Below, piece after piece: positions 15,644-23,340 of a DNA stretch of 64,000 nucleotides. The notes beneath the pieces are model-generated. The model worked only from the letters and a program-made list of their open reading frames with translations. It had not been told where the DNA came from and made no database searches. The position numbers were made by a program, and so were the translations under genes. Within the stretch, counting starts at the first letter, position 1; each line of letters opens with the position of its first letter. The stretch is from Caballeronia arvi (lineage in GTDB: Bacteria > Pseudomonadota > Gammaproteobacteria > Burkholderiales > Burkholderiaceae): positions 186,001 through 250,000 of the forward strand of contig NZ_FCOM02000008.1 of NCBI RefSeq assembly GCF_001544695.2, in the 5' to 3' direction.

Positions 15644-17125
15644 TTATTTGATGTACCAGCCCCACGGCTCGCCGCTTTCGTAGCGCGTGATCTGCTTGGT
15701 CTCGAGATAGTTGTTCAAGCCCCACTCGCCGAGTTCGCGGCCGATGCCGCTTTGCTTGTAGCCGCCCCACGGCGCTTCGGTGAAGGTCGGCTGACTGCAG
15801 TTGATCCAGACTATGCCCGCGCGCAACGCACGCGCAACACGCTCGCAACGTGCCGTATCGCGCGACATCACCGCGGCGGCGAGGCCGAAGCGCGAATCGT
15901 TCGCCGAACGCACGGCTTCGGCTTCGTCGTCGAACGGGCGAATGCACACGACCGGCCCGAAAATTTCCTCGTTCCAGATCCAGCTGTCGACCGGTACATC
16001 GGCGAAGATCGCGGGTTCCAGAAAGTAGCCCTTGTCCAGATGCGCGGGCCGCGTGCCGCCCGCAACGAGCCGCGCACCTTCGCTCACGCCGCGTTCGACG
16101 GCTTCGCGCACCTTGTCGAATTGTCCCTTGCTGGCGAGCGGCCCGAGCAGCACGCCGTCCTTCAATCCATTGCCAATGCTGATTTTGCGCGTTTCCTCTT
16201 CCAGCCGTTCGAGCAGGCGATCGTAAATGCCGCGCTGCACGAGCACGCGCGACGTGGCCGAACACACTTCGCCCTGATTCCAGAAGATGCCGAACATGAT
16301 CCATTCGACGGCGGCGTCGATCTCGCTGTCGTCGAATACGATGAACGGCGACTTGCCGCCCAGTTCGAGGCTCACGTTCTTGATGTCGCGCGCGGCGGCC
16401 TGCATGATGCGGCTGCCGGTGGGCACGCTGCCCGTGAACGCGAGTTTGTCGATGCCCGGATGCTCGCTCAAGGGCGCGCCCGCGTCCTTGCCGAGACCCG
16501 TCACGACATTGAGCACGCCCGGCGGAAGGTCCGCGTTCGCGGCGATATCGGCGAGTTCGAGCGCCGTCAGCGGCGTGAGCTCCGAGGGCTTGAGGACCAT
16601 CGTGCAGCCGGCCGCCAGTGCGGGCGCGACCTTCCAGGCGGCCATCAGCATCGGGAAATTCCACGGGATGACTGCGCCCGCGACGCCGACCGGTTCCTTG
16701 CGCGCCACCGAACTGAAGCGCGCGTCCGGCAGCGCGACGGGCGTCTCGGCGCTGTCGTCGAACTTCTCCGCGAGGCCCGCATAGAACTCGAAGCATCCGG
16801 CGGCGTCGCCGAGATCCCAGAGCGCTTCGGGAAGCGGCTTGCCGTTGTCGCGCACTTCGATTTCGGCGAGCGCCTGAAGCCGGTCGCGAATGCCCTTGCC
16901 GATGCGGCGCAGCACAGCCGCGCGCTCAGCCCCGCGCATGCGCGGCCACGGGCCTTCGTCGAAGGCTTTGCGTGCGGCCTTCACCGCGATGTCGATATCT
17001 TCGGCGGTCGCTGCGGCCACGCTCGCAATGACTTCCTCGCTCGCCGGATCGATGGTGTCGAAGCGGCCGTTGTGGATGGGCGCGACCCATCGGCCGCCGA
17101 TGAAAAGTTGTCCGTATGATTTCAT
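15644..17125 (-). CDS. Aldehyde dehydrogenase, probably alpha-ketoglutarate semialdehyde dehydrogenase
   Basis: 493 aa, standard ALDH length. The catalytic Glu motif LELGGKSP and catalytic Cys motif NQGEVCSATSR are present, with IPWNFPM in the cofactor domain. In hydroxyproline breakdown the final step oxidises alpha-ketoglutarate semialdehyde to alpha-ketoglutarate. The position between the epimerase and the D-amino-acid oxidoreductase genes fits that step. Substrate assignment rests on context. Confidence 0.85.
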   Translation of the reverse strand: MKSYGQLFIGGRWVAPIHNGRFDTIDPASEEVIASVAAATAEDIDIAVKAARKAFDEGPWPRMRGAERAAVLRRIGKGIRDRLQALAEIEVRDNGKPLPEALWDLGDAAGCFEFYAGLAEKFDDSAETPVALPDARFSSVARKEPVGVAGAVIPWNFPMLMAAWKVAPALAAGCTMVLKPSELTPLTALELADIAANADLPPGVLNVVTGLGKDAGAPLSEHPGIDKLAFTGSVPTGSRIMQAAARDIKNVSLELGGKSPFIVFDDSEIDAAVEWIMFGIFWNQGEVCSATSRVLVQRGIYDRLLERLEEETRKISIGNGLKDGVLLGPLASKGQFDKVREAVERGVSEGARLVAGGTRPAHLDKGYFLEPAIFADVPVDSWIWNEEIFGPVVCIRPFDDEAEAVRSANDSRFGLAAAVMSRDTARCERVARALRAGIVWINCSQPTFTEAPWGGYKQSGIGRELGEWGLNNYLETKQITRYESGEPWGWYIK

Positions 17126-17137
17126 AAATTCGTCTCG

Positions 17138-18430
17138 TCAGGAGAAGCGATACGCGCTGAACGGTTCGAGGTTTTGCCGGGTGGCGCGGCCCGCGGCCAT
17201 GTCCGCGATGAGCCTTCCGGTGGTCGCGCCGAGCGTGAGGCCGAGCTGGCCGTGACCGAACGCCATGTAGACATTGCTCAGTCTGCGCGAGCGGTCGATA
17301 ACAGGCTTCGTATCCGGCAGAAAGGGCCGATAGCCGACGCCATACTCGACCTGCGATGTACGCATGTCGGGCAATACGCGCTTAGCCTTTTCCAGAATGA
17401 TGTCCGCGCGCCTGAAGTCCGGCTTCGCGTTGCGACCTGCGAATTCGATCGTGCCGCCGATCTGCAGGCCGCGGGTCATCGGCGTGAAGCAGAAGCCGCC
17501 GTCGGCATAGATGATCGAATGGCGGATCTCGACGCCGGGGTCCGCAACCACGGCCTGATAGCCCGCGATGCCTTCGAGCGGCACGCGCACGCCGAGCGCA
17601 TCGAAGAAGCGCCGAGCGCCGGTGCCCGCGGCCACGACGACATGCCGCGCTGCGATGCGCTCGCCGCTCGCGAGCGTGACGCCGGTGGCCTGTCCCGCCG
17701 ATTCGTCGATACGGCGCGCTTCCGTCTGCACACGGCGCCCGCCTTGCGCGATGAAGCTGTCGGTGAGCGCGGCGAGAAAGCCCATCGTGTCCTTGACGGC
17801 CCGCCAGTCGTCGAACATCAGGCCGTGCGCGAACTTGCCCGCGAGCGCCGGTTCGAGATCGCCGATGTCCTTCGCGTTCAGCCGCTGCGCCCTGAAGCCG
17901 AGCGATTCGCGCAGCGCCAGATGCGGCGCTTCGTGAACCAGCGCGCTGGCATTATCGAATACTTCGAGGATGGGACTGTCGCCGAGCAGCGTCTTGTCGT
18001 CGCAAGCGTCGAGCAGCGGCGCGTAGTCGGCGTAGACATCGTGCGTGAGCGTGGCCAGCGACTGGGCGATCTCGACGATCTTCGCGTGCCGCGCGCTCAT
18101 GAGAAAGCGCACGAACCACGGAACGATGCCCGGCAACGCGCCCGGACGCAGCGCGAGCGGGCCTTTCCGGTCCATCAGCCAGCCGGGGATTTTCAGCAGG
18201 ATGCCGGGCTTCGACAGCGGAATGACCTCGCCCACCGCCATCTGTCCGCAGCTCCATTTGGCCGTGCTGTCGCCGGGCGCGGCGGGGTCGATCAGCGTGA
18301 CGGCAAACCCGCCGCGTTGCAGATAGAGCGCGCAGCAAATGCCGACGATGCCGCCGCCGATCACCACGGCGGATTCCCGGCTGGCAGGGCGTGGCGCGTG
18401 CGCGGAGAGTTCGCGAGGGACGGCGTTCAA
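17138..18430 (-). CDS. DadA-type FAD-dependent D-amino-acid dehydrogenase
   Basis: 430 aa. The N-terminal FAD motif is GGGIVGICCALYLQRGGFAVTLID, and the C-terminal segment VYMAFGHGQLGLTLGATTGRLIADM is typical of DadA. In this operon it should oxidise cis-4-hydroxy-D-proline to pyrroline-4-hydroxy-2-carboxylate, passing electrons to the respiratory chain. A single DadA-like subunit does the job here, in place of the multi-subunit hydroxyproline dehydrogenase of pseudomonads (inference from gene content). Confidence 0.8.
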   Translation of the reverse strand: MNAVPRELSAHAPRPASRESAVVIGGGIVGICCALYLQRGGFAVTLIDPAAPGDSTAKWSCGQMAVGEVIPLSKPGILLKIPGWLMDRKGPLALRPGALPGIVPWFVRFLMSARHAKIVEIAQSLATLTHDVYADYAPLLDACDDKTLLGDSPILEVFDNASALVHEAPHLALRESLGFRAQRLNAKDIGDLEPALAGKFAHGLMFDDWRAVKDTMGFLAALTDSFIAQGGRRVQTEARRIDESAGQATGVTLASGERIAARHVVVAAGTGARRFFDALGVRVPLEGIAGYQAVVADPGVEIRHSIIYADGGFCFTPMTRGLQIGGTIEFAGRNAKPDFRRADIILEKAKRVLPDMRTSQVEYGVGYRPFLPDTKPVIDRSRRLSNVYMAFGHGQLGLTLGATTGRLIADMAAGRATRQNLEPFSAYRFS

Positions 18431-18478
18431 TTCACACTCCCGTAAGCTGAACGATCGACAAGGCTGATACCCATTGCA

Positions 18479-19357
18479 TCAAGCCTGCGCCGCTTCGAAC
18501 ACCGCGCGGAACGCGGCTTTTTCTTCATCGGTCAGCGGTTGCAGCGGCATGCGTGCGTTGCCCACCTTGAAGCCCGCGAGCTCGCAGCCGTACTTCACTT
18601 TCTGCACGAACTTGCCGGCTTCCATCGTCGCCATGACGGGGAACAGCGAGCGCATCACGTTCTGCGCGCCGCGAATGTCGCCGGCGGTGAACTTGTCGTA
18701 GAAATCGACGACCTGCTTCACGAAGCAGTTCGCCGGCCCGCAGATCCAGCTCGACGCGCCCCACAGGAAGAAGTCGAGCGCCTGGTCGTCGGAGCCGCAC
18801 GAGAGCTGATAGTGGTCCTTGTACTTCTCGCCGATTTCGATCGCACGCAGCAGATTGCCGCTGCTTTCCTTGATGCCGACGACGCGCGGATTGTCCTTGA
18901 ACGCTTCGAGCACTTCGAAGCCGACTTCGACGTTCGTACGCACGGGATAGTTGTACAGCACGATATCGACATCCGGCACGGCCGCGAGAATCGCTTCGTA
19001 ATGGCCGATCAGTTCCTGTTGCGACGGCAGCGCGTAATACGGCGGCGCGATGAGAACCGTCTCGTATCCGGCGTCGCGCACCAGTTGCGTCTGTTCGATG
19101 ACTTCGCGCGTGCACGATCCGTTCGCGCCGCCGATCAGCACGCCGCGCTTGCCGACGACTTCGCGCACCGTCTTCAGAATGGCGCGGCGCTCGTCGTGCG
19201 TGAGCGCGTAATACTCGCCCGTCGAGCCGAGCGGCACGAAGCCTTTGACGCCCGCTTTGAGCTGGAATTCGAGGATGTTCGCGAGCGTGTCGTGATCGAC
19301 CGCGCCGGCTGCGTTGAACGGCGTGACGAGTGCGGGAAGAATGCCTTTCATCTGCAT
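18479..19357 (-). CDS. DHDPS-family lyase, probably pyrroline-4-hydroxy-2-carboxylate deaminase
   Basis: 292 aa TIM barrel of the DapA/NanA superfamily. The motifs are GSTGEYYALT, the tyrosine in LYNYPVRTN and the Schiff-base lysine in GIKESSG. Together with the epimerase, oxidoreductase and aldehyde dehydrogenase it fits LhpC, which deaminates pyrroline-4-hydroxy-2-carboxylate to alpha-ketoglutarate semialdehyde. The ATG at 19357 has GGAG six bases upstream; the TTG four codons earlier is less likely. Confidence 0.8.
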   Translation of the reverse strand: MQMKGILPALVTPFNAAGAVDHDTLANILEFQLKAGVKGFVPLGSTGEYYALTHDERRAILKTVREVVGKRGVLIGGANGSCTREVIEQTQLVRDAGYETVLIAPPYYALPSQQELIGHYEAILAAVPDVDIVLYNYPVRTNVEVGFEVLEAFKDNPRVVGIKESSGNLLRAIEIGEKYKDHYQLSCGSDDQALDFFLWGASSWICGPANCFVKQVVDFYDKFTAGDIRGAQNVMRSLFPVMATMEAGKFVQKVKYGCELAGFKVGNARMPLQPLTDEEKAAFRAVFEAAQA

Positions 19358-19396
19358 GAGTTGCTCCAATAGATGACGAATAATTAATAAGGATGA

Positions 19397-20059
19397 CTAG
19401 GCGAAGCGCCTGAGGAATCGAGACTCGACCACGCCGACGAGACGTGTGAGCGGAAACGCGACGACGAAGTAAATGATGGCGACCGTCGTCAGGAACTCGA
19501 CCGGCTTCGCCGTGCTGGTCGAGATGTTCTGGCCGACGAACATCAGATCCGCGACACCCACCGACGAGATCAGCGCGCTTTCCTTGAACAGGCTGACGAA
19601 GTTGGAGAGCAGCGGCGGAACCGAGCGCAAGAGCGCTTGCGGAAAGATCACGTAGAGAATCTTCGCGTACGGCGAAAGGCTCAGCGCGATGCACGCGTCG
19701 TGCTGCTCGGCAGAGATCGATTTGAGCGCGCCGCGAAACGTTTCGCTCGTGATGGCGGCCATATAGAGCGTCAGCGAAATCACGACGGATACATACGGCG
19801 GAACCGGAATGCGAAAGACCACGGGAAAACAGAAGAAGACCCAGAAAAGCTGGATGAGCAGCGGCGTGCCGCGAAAGAACTCCACGTAGAGCGTGGTTGC
19901 GGCTTTCATCCAGCGCGATGGCGACATGCGCAACAGGCTCAGCACGAAGCCGGCGAGACTGCCGATCACGGCGCAACTGCTCGTGAACGCGATGGTCAGC
20001 GCGAGTCCCTTGAGCAACACGAGCCAGTAGGGAAATACGGCGGAAAAGTCGAGATGCAT
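19397..20059 (-). CDS. Amino-acid ABC transporter permease (HisM-like)
   Basis: 220 aa, about five membrane segments, polar amino-acid permease family. The EAA-type loop EQHDACIALSLSPYAKILYVIFPQAL contacts the ATPase. The ATG at 20059 follows GAGGAGACGG. Paired with the permease at 20070-20741 and placed ahead of the catabolic genes, it probably helps import hydroxyproline or a related imino acid (context). Confidence 0.85.
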   Translation of the reverse strand: MHLDFSAVFPYWLVLLKGLALTIAFTSSCAVIGSLAGFVLSLLRMSPSRWMKAATTLYVEFFRGTPLLIQLFWVFFCFPVVFRIPVPPYVSVVISLTLYMAAITSETFRGALKSISAEQHDACIALSLSPYAKILYVIFPQALLRSVPPLLSNFVSLFKESALISSVGVADLMFVGQNISTSTAKPVEFLTTVAIIYFVVAFPLTRLVGVVESRFLRRFA

Positions 20060-20069
20060 GTCCGTCTCC

Positions 20070-20741
20070 TCAACGCTTGATCGCAAGGTCTTGCCGGCGC
20101 TCGATCGCGTGGACGAGCTTCGCGACCGGCAGCGACAGCGCGAAATAGATCAGCGCGACGACCGTATAGGTTTCGAGCGGCCGGTACGCTTCGGTCGCGA
20201 GACTCTTGCCGACGTACATCAGGTCAGCAACCGCGACGATGGCGACGAGCGCGCTCTGCTGCAGGCTGCCAATGCCGTTGGTCATGAGCACGGGCATCGC
20301 GCTGCGCAGCGCTTGCGGAAGCACCACGTAGACGGTGCGCTGCCAGGGCTTGAGGCCGAGCGCGACACACGCATCGAGATGTTCCTTCGGCACCGCCTGA
20401 ACGCCCGCGCGATACGCTTCCGCATTGAAGGCGGTCAGATTGAGCCCGAGCGCGAGCACGCCCATCGTGATCGGATCGATGAAGACATCGACCATGATCG
20501 GGATGCAGTAGAAGAACCAGACGATCTGCAAGAGCGCCGGCGTGCAGCGGAAGAATTCGATGAAGAGCTGCGCCGGCCAGCGCACGAACGTCAGGCGGCT
20601 CATCGCGAGAAGACAGAGCAGAAAGCCGAGCACGAGACCCATGACGTTCGACAGCACGGCCAGTTCGATCGTGACCTTGAGGCCGTCGAGCAGGGCGCCG
20701 AAGCTGCCTTCGAGAAAGCGGAAATCGAAGTGATAGTTCAT
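20070..20741 (-). CDS. Amino-acid ABC transporter permease (HisQ-like)
   Basis: 223 aa, polar amino-acid permease family, with EAA loop KEHLDACVALGLKPWQRTVYVVLPQAL. It lies 8 bp after the ATPase gene and 10 bp before the second permease. The start MNYHFDFRFLEG at 20741 is used; the frame is open much further upstream but overlaps the ATPase gene. Confidence 0.85.
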   Translation of the reverse strand: MNYHFDFRFLEGSFGALLDGLKVTIELAVLSNVMGLVLGFLLCLLAMSRLTFVRWPAQLFIEFFRCTPALLQIVWFFYCIPIMVDVFIDPITMGVLALGLNLTAFNAEAYRAGVQAVPKEHLDACVALGLKPWQRTVYVVLPQALRSAMPVLMTNGIGSLQQSALVAIVAVADLMYVGKSLATEAYRPLETYTVVALIYFALSLPVAKLVHAIERRQDLAIKR

Positions 20742-20749
20742 GTTCGGCC

Positions 20750-21595
20750 TTAGTCCAGATGCAGCACTTTCTCGAGGAAGTCGCGCGTGCGGGCCTGTTT
20801 CGGGCACTTGAACATGTCGGCGGGCGCGCCTTGCTCGACGATCTTGCCGCCCGCGCAAAACACCACACGCGTCGCGATATCGCGGGCGAAATGCATGTCG
20901 TGCGTGACGATGATCATCGCCATCTGCTGTTCGGCGAGCTGGAGCATCACGTTCTGCACTTCGATCACCATCTCGGGATCCAGCGCCGATGTGACTTCGT
21001 CGAAGAGCATCAGCTTCGGTTCGAGCATCAGCGCCCGCGCGATCGCGACGCGTTGTTTCTGGCCGCCGGAAAGCTGGCTCGGATAAGCGTGCAGCTTGCT
21101 TTCGAGCCCGAGGCGCGCGAGATACTTGCGCGCGCGCTCCGTCGCTTCGGCCTTCGAAAGTCCGCCCACTTTCATCGGCGCGAGGATCAGGTTGCCGAGC
21201 ACGGACAGATGCGGGAACAGCGTGTAGTGCTGAAACACCATGCCGATCTGCTTTTGCAGCTTGACGTCGATGGGTTTCGCGCGTCCCGCGTCGGCGCCGA
21301 AGATATACGGCTTGCCCTGAAAGCCGATCTGCCCGGCCTGAATGCCCTCCAGACCCATCATCACGCGCAGGAGCGAGCTCTTTCCGCTGCCGCTCGGCCC
21401 GATGATGACGAGACGGTCGTCCTCGCGCATGTCGAGGTTCATATGATCCATGACGACCAGGTTCTCGCCATACGACTTGCACACGTCCCTGAGCTGCACG
21501 AACTCGCCGGATGTGGCGGGCGAGACATCGAAAATATCCGGCGCGGCGGCGTGTGCGTGTTCCTGTGACGCGATCATGGCTTGAGATGACAGCAT
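20750..21595 (-). CDS. Amino-acid ABC transporter ATPase
   Basis: 281 aa. Walker A GPSGSGKSS, Q-loop VFQHYTLFPH, signature LSGGQKQRVAIARAL, Walker B LMLFDEVTSALDPE and the H-loop VTHDMHFA are all present. It belongs to the HisP/GlnQ class. An N-terminal extension of about 30 residues precedes the domain. GGAGAG sits just before the ATG at 21595. It powers the two permeases encoded next. Confidence 0.9.
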   Translation of the reverse strand: MLSSQAMIASQEHAHAAAPDIFDVSPATSGEFVQLRDVCKSYGENLVVMDHMNLDMREDDRLVIIGPSGSGKSSLLRVMMGLEGIQAGQIGFQGKPYIFGADAGRAKPIDVKLQKQIGMVFQHYTLFPHLSVLGNLILAPMKVGGLSKAEATERARKYLARLGLESKLHAYPSQLSGGQKQRVAIARALMLEPKLMLFDEVTSALDPEMVIEVQNVMLQLAEQQMAMIIVTHDMHFARDIATRVVFCAGGKIVEQGAPADMFKCPKQARTRDFLEKVLHLD

Positions 21596-21670
21596 GGTCT
21601 CTCCATCGGGTAATGTGATTAGGTATCCTGCATGACGATGGCGCTTCGCAGCGCCCGTCGGCGGGTCACA

Positions 21671-22504
21671 TTACTTGTTCGCGACCAGCATGGCCTGCAC
21701 GGATGTCTTGATGAGCTTGTCGACCGCGCCCGATTTGACCTGCGCACCGACGTAATCGTTGAGCAGCGCGATGTCGGCGGCGGGCGTTTCCTTGCGCACG
21801 GCGAACGCGACCTGCTGTTGCGCGAGCGGCGGCGTCGGCTGAACGGTCGCGGCCCAGTCGGGATGCGCTTCCGTCAGCAGCATGTTGGTGATGTTGGCAT
21901 CGGCGAGCAGATCGGCGCGTTTTGACATGAGCGCGAGACGCGTTTCGTCGTTGCCCGGCAGGCGCATGATGCGCGCTTGCTTGAATGTCGCCGAAATCAC
22001 CTTGTCCTGGGCCGTACCCGACATGACCGCGACGGTCACACCCGGCTTGTCGATGTCGGCGATGGCGTGCGCGCCTTGCGGGACCTTCGGGTTGTGCTTG
22101 TTATAGACGAAGGACACGTTGTAGTCCGTCGCGGGCGCCGAGAACGAGACCGCTTTCTCGCGCTCGGGCGTCTGGTTCAGCGCCATCGACACGTCCCACT
22201 TGTCCGACTGCAATCCGGCGACGATGTTGTCCCAGGTCGTATCGACGAATTCGACTTTCACCTTCAGCACGTTTTGGCCGAAGTTGCGACATAGATCCGA
22301 GAAGAAGCCGCTGTACTCGCCGGTTTTAGGATCGCGCATCACATACGGCGGCGCGACCGCGGCGCCGCAACGGAGCACGCCTGCCTTTTTCACGCTTTGC
22401 CACGCGCCGGTGTCTTCGGCGCGAGCCGGAGTCTGGGCGACGGCGAGTCCGGCAAAGGCGAGACAAGCAAGAGCACGACGAATCGAACGGGACGACTGAG
22501 CCAT
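21671..22504 (-). CDS. Amino-acid ABC transporter periplasmic binding protein
   Basis: 277 aa, SBP family 3. A signal peptide is visible (RRALACLAFAGLAVAQTPARA, cleavage near residue 30). The fold motifs are GVLRCGAAVAPPYVM, WDNIVAGLQSDKWDVSM and ALMSKRADLLADANITN. The ATG at 22504 follows GGGAG. It is the first gene of the hydroxyproline-type operon and delivers the substrate to the permeases. A CACACAA/TTGTGTG dyad lies 30 bp upstream. Confidence 0.85.
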   Translation of the reverse strand: MAQSSRSIRRALACLAFAGLAVAQTPARAEDTGAWQSVKKAGVLRCGAAVAPPYVMRDPKTGEYSGFFSDLCRNFGQNVLKVKVEFVDTTWDNIVAGLQSDKWDVSMALNQTPEREKAVSFSAPATDYNVSFVYNKHNPKVPQGAHAIADIDKPGVTVAVMSGTAQDKVISATFKQARIMRLPGNDETRLALMSKRADLLADANITNMLLTEAHPDWAATVQPTPPLAQQQVAFAVRKETPAADIALLNDYVGAQVKSGAVDKLIKTSVQAMLVANK

Positions 22505-22533
22505 GTGAACTCCCAAAAAGGATAAATCTGTAC

Positions 22534-22561
22534 CACACAAATCTGCGTACTTTGTTGTGTG
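22534..22561. promoter_or_regulatory. CACACAA-N14-TTGTGTG dyad before the hydroxyproline operon
   Basis: Perfect 7-bp arms at 22534-22540 and 22555-22561, 30-57 bp upstream of the first ATG of the operon. This is a fitting place for the operator of the GntR regulator encoded at the operon end (inference). Confidence 0.45.
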
Positions 22562-22704
22562 CAGCGATGTATGCAGTGTAGAGGTTCAAAAAAGCGGCTG
22601 TCAACTAAGCGATTGCCCTTAGATGCGTTGCGTGGGAATTGAACTGGCCGAACTTCGATCCGCGCGTTGCACGCGATGGCCGACGGAGCGATAAGCCGTC
22701 AGAA

Positions 22705-22746
22705 GAGAAGGGGAGAAGGCAGCACCGTTGTGCCCTCTCCCTTCGC
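22705..22746 (-). terminator. Hairpin after the orphan leader-peptide gene
   Basis: On the minus strand GAAGGGAGAGGGCA pairs imperfectly with TGCCTTCTCCCC around a short loop, followed by TTCTCTTCTG. It lies within 50 bp of the gene end. The stem is less regular than those of units A and B. Confidence 0.5.
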
Positions 22747-22755
22747 GGGCGCTGC

Positions 22756-23013
22756 TTACAGCTTCACACCACCGAGCAGGCTGCCGACGGCGTCGAGCGA
22801 CTTCGTGATGTTCTTCACGTCGACGTCCGTGTGCGTCGAAGCGTCGACTTGCGTCACCGGAGCGATGTTGGTCTGCGGGCTGGCGAACGAGAAGCCGCCG
22901 TTGTAGTTGGCGTTGACGCCGTTGTTCTGGAAGATGCTCGAGCCGCCGACGATGGCGCCCATTTCTTCACGGTCGAGTTCTTTGGCAACGGCCAGGTTGT
23001 CGATTTTCAACAT
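22756..23013 (-). CDS. Double-glycine-leader peptide, detached copy 10 (unit D)
   Basis: 85 aa. The leader differs slightly (DNLAVAKELDREEM, GAIVGG) but keeps the Gly-Gly end and the -12/-8/-7/-4 pattern. The core begins SSIFQNNGVNANYNGGF and is the only one with a tyrosine at that place; it then has THTDVDVKNITKS and ends LDAVGSLLGGVKL. No cysteine. It is a single-gene unit about 9 kb from the array, on the same strand, with its own sigma54 promoter. The ATG at 23013 follows AGGAG. Confidence 0.85.
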   Translation of the reverse strand: MLKIDNLAVAKELDREEMGAIVGGSSIFQNNGVNANYNGGFSFASPQTNIAPVTQVDASTHTDVDVKNITKSLDAVGSLLGGVKL

Positions 23014-23075
23014 GATGAATCTCCTAAGTGGTTGGGTTGGGGTGAGCACCAATCGTTGCGCTCGCAGCTACATAT

Positions 23076-23090
23076 GCGAGGGCCGTGCCA
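23076..23090 (-). promoter_or_regulatory. Sigma54 promoter of unit D
   Basis: The minus strand reads TGGCACGGCCCTCGC, with -24 GG and -12 GC 10 bp apart, as in units A-C. An IHF-like CAGTGTGTTGATC lies upstream near 23121-23133. Confidence 0.75.
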
Positions 23091-23200
23091 AGCACCTATA
23101 GAAGATCCGTTCGGTTAATCCAGTGTGTTGATCGAAAAGCGATATTCGCGGGATGCGCGCATATCGCGGTCGATTTGAATGACGCTGCGCCGAGTTAGTG

Positions 23201-23219
23201 TGTCGGCTCTCGAATGACA
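23201..23219. promoter_or_regulatory. UAS-like element of unit D
   Basis: TGTCGGCTCTCGAATGACA, matching TGTCGG-N9-RACA, about 127 bp upstream of the promoter (152 bp in the other units). The surrounding spacer is otherwise unrelated to units B and C, so this match carries weight. Apart from this and the promoter, the 23014-23340 gap shows nothing else. Confidence 0.5.
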
Positions 23220-23340
23220 GCAGGCGGAAGATAGTCGGGTGATGAAAGACAGGCCGGCCCAAAGTAATCGCGGACTGCATCGCGCTGTTACGCACGAGCA
23301 GTCCGCGATCGCTTCTTCTTATCGGACTTCGCCGGTCTCC

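Noticed and set aside
14601..16796. 731-aa open frame spanning the epimerase and part of the aldehyde dehydrogenase
   Set aside because: The upstream half is a shadow of the aldehyde dehydrogenase gene in another frame; the real epimerase starts at 15632.
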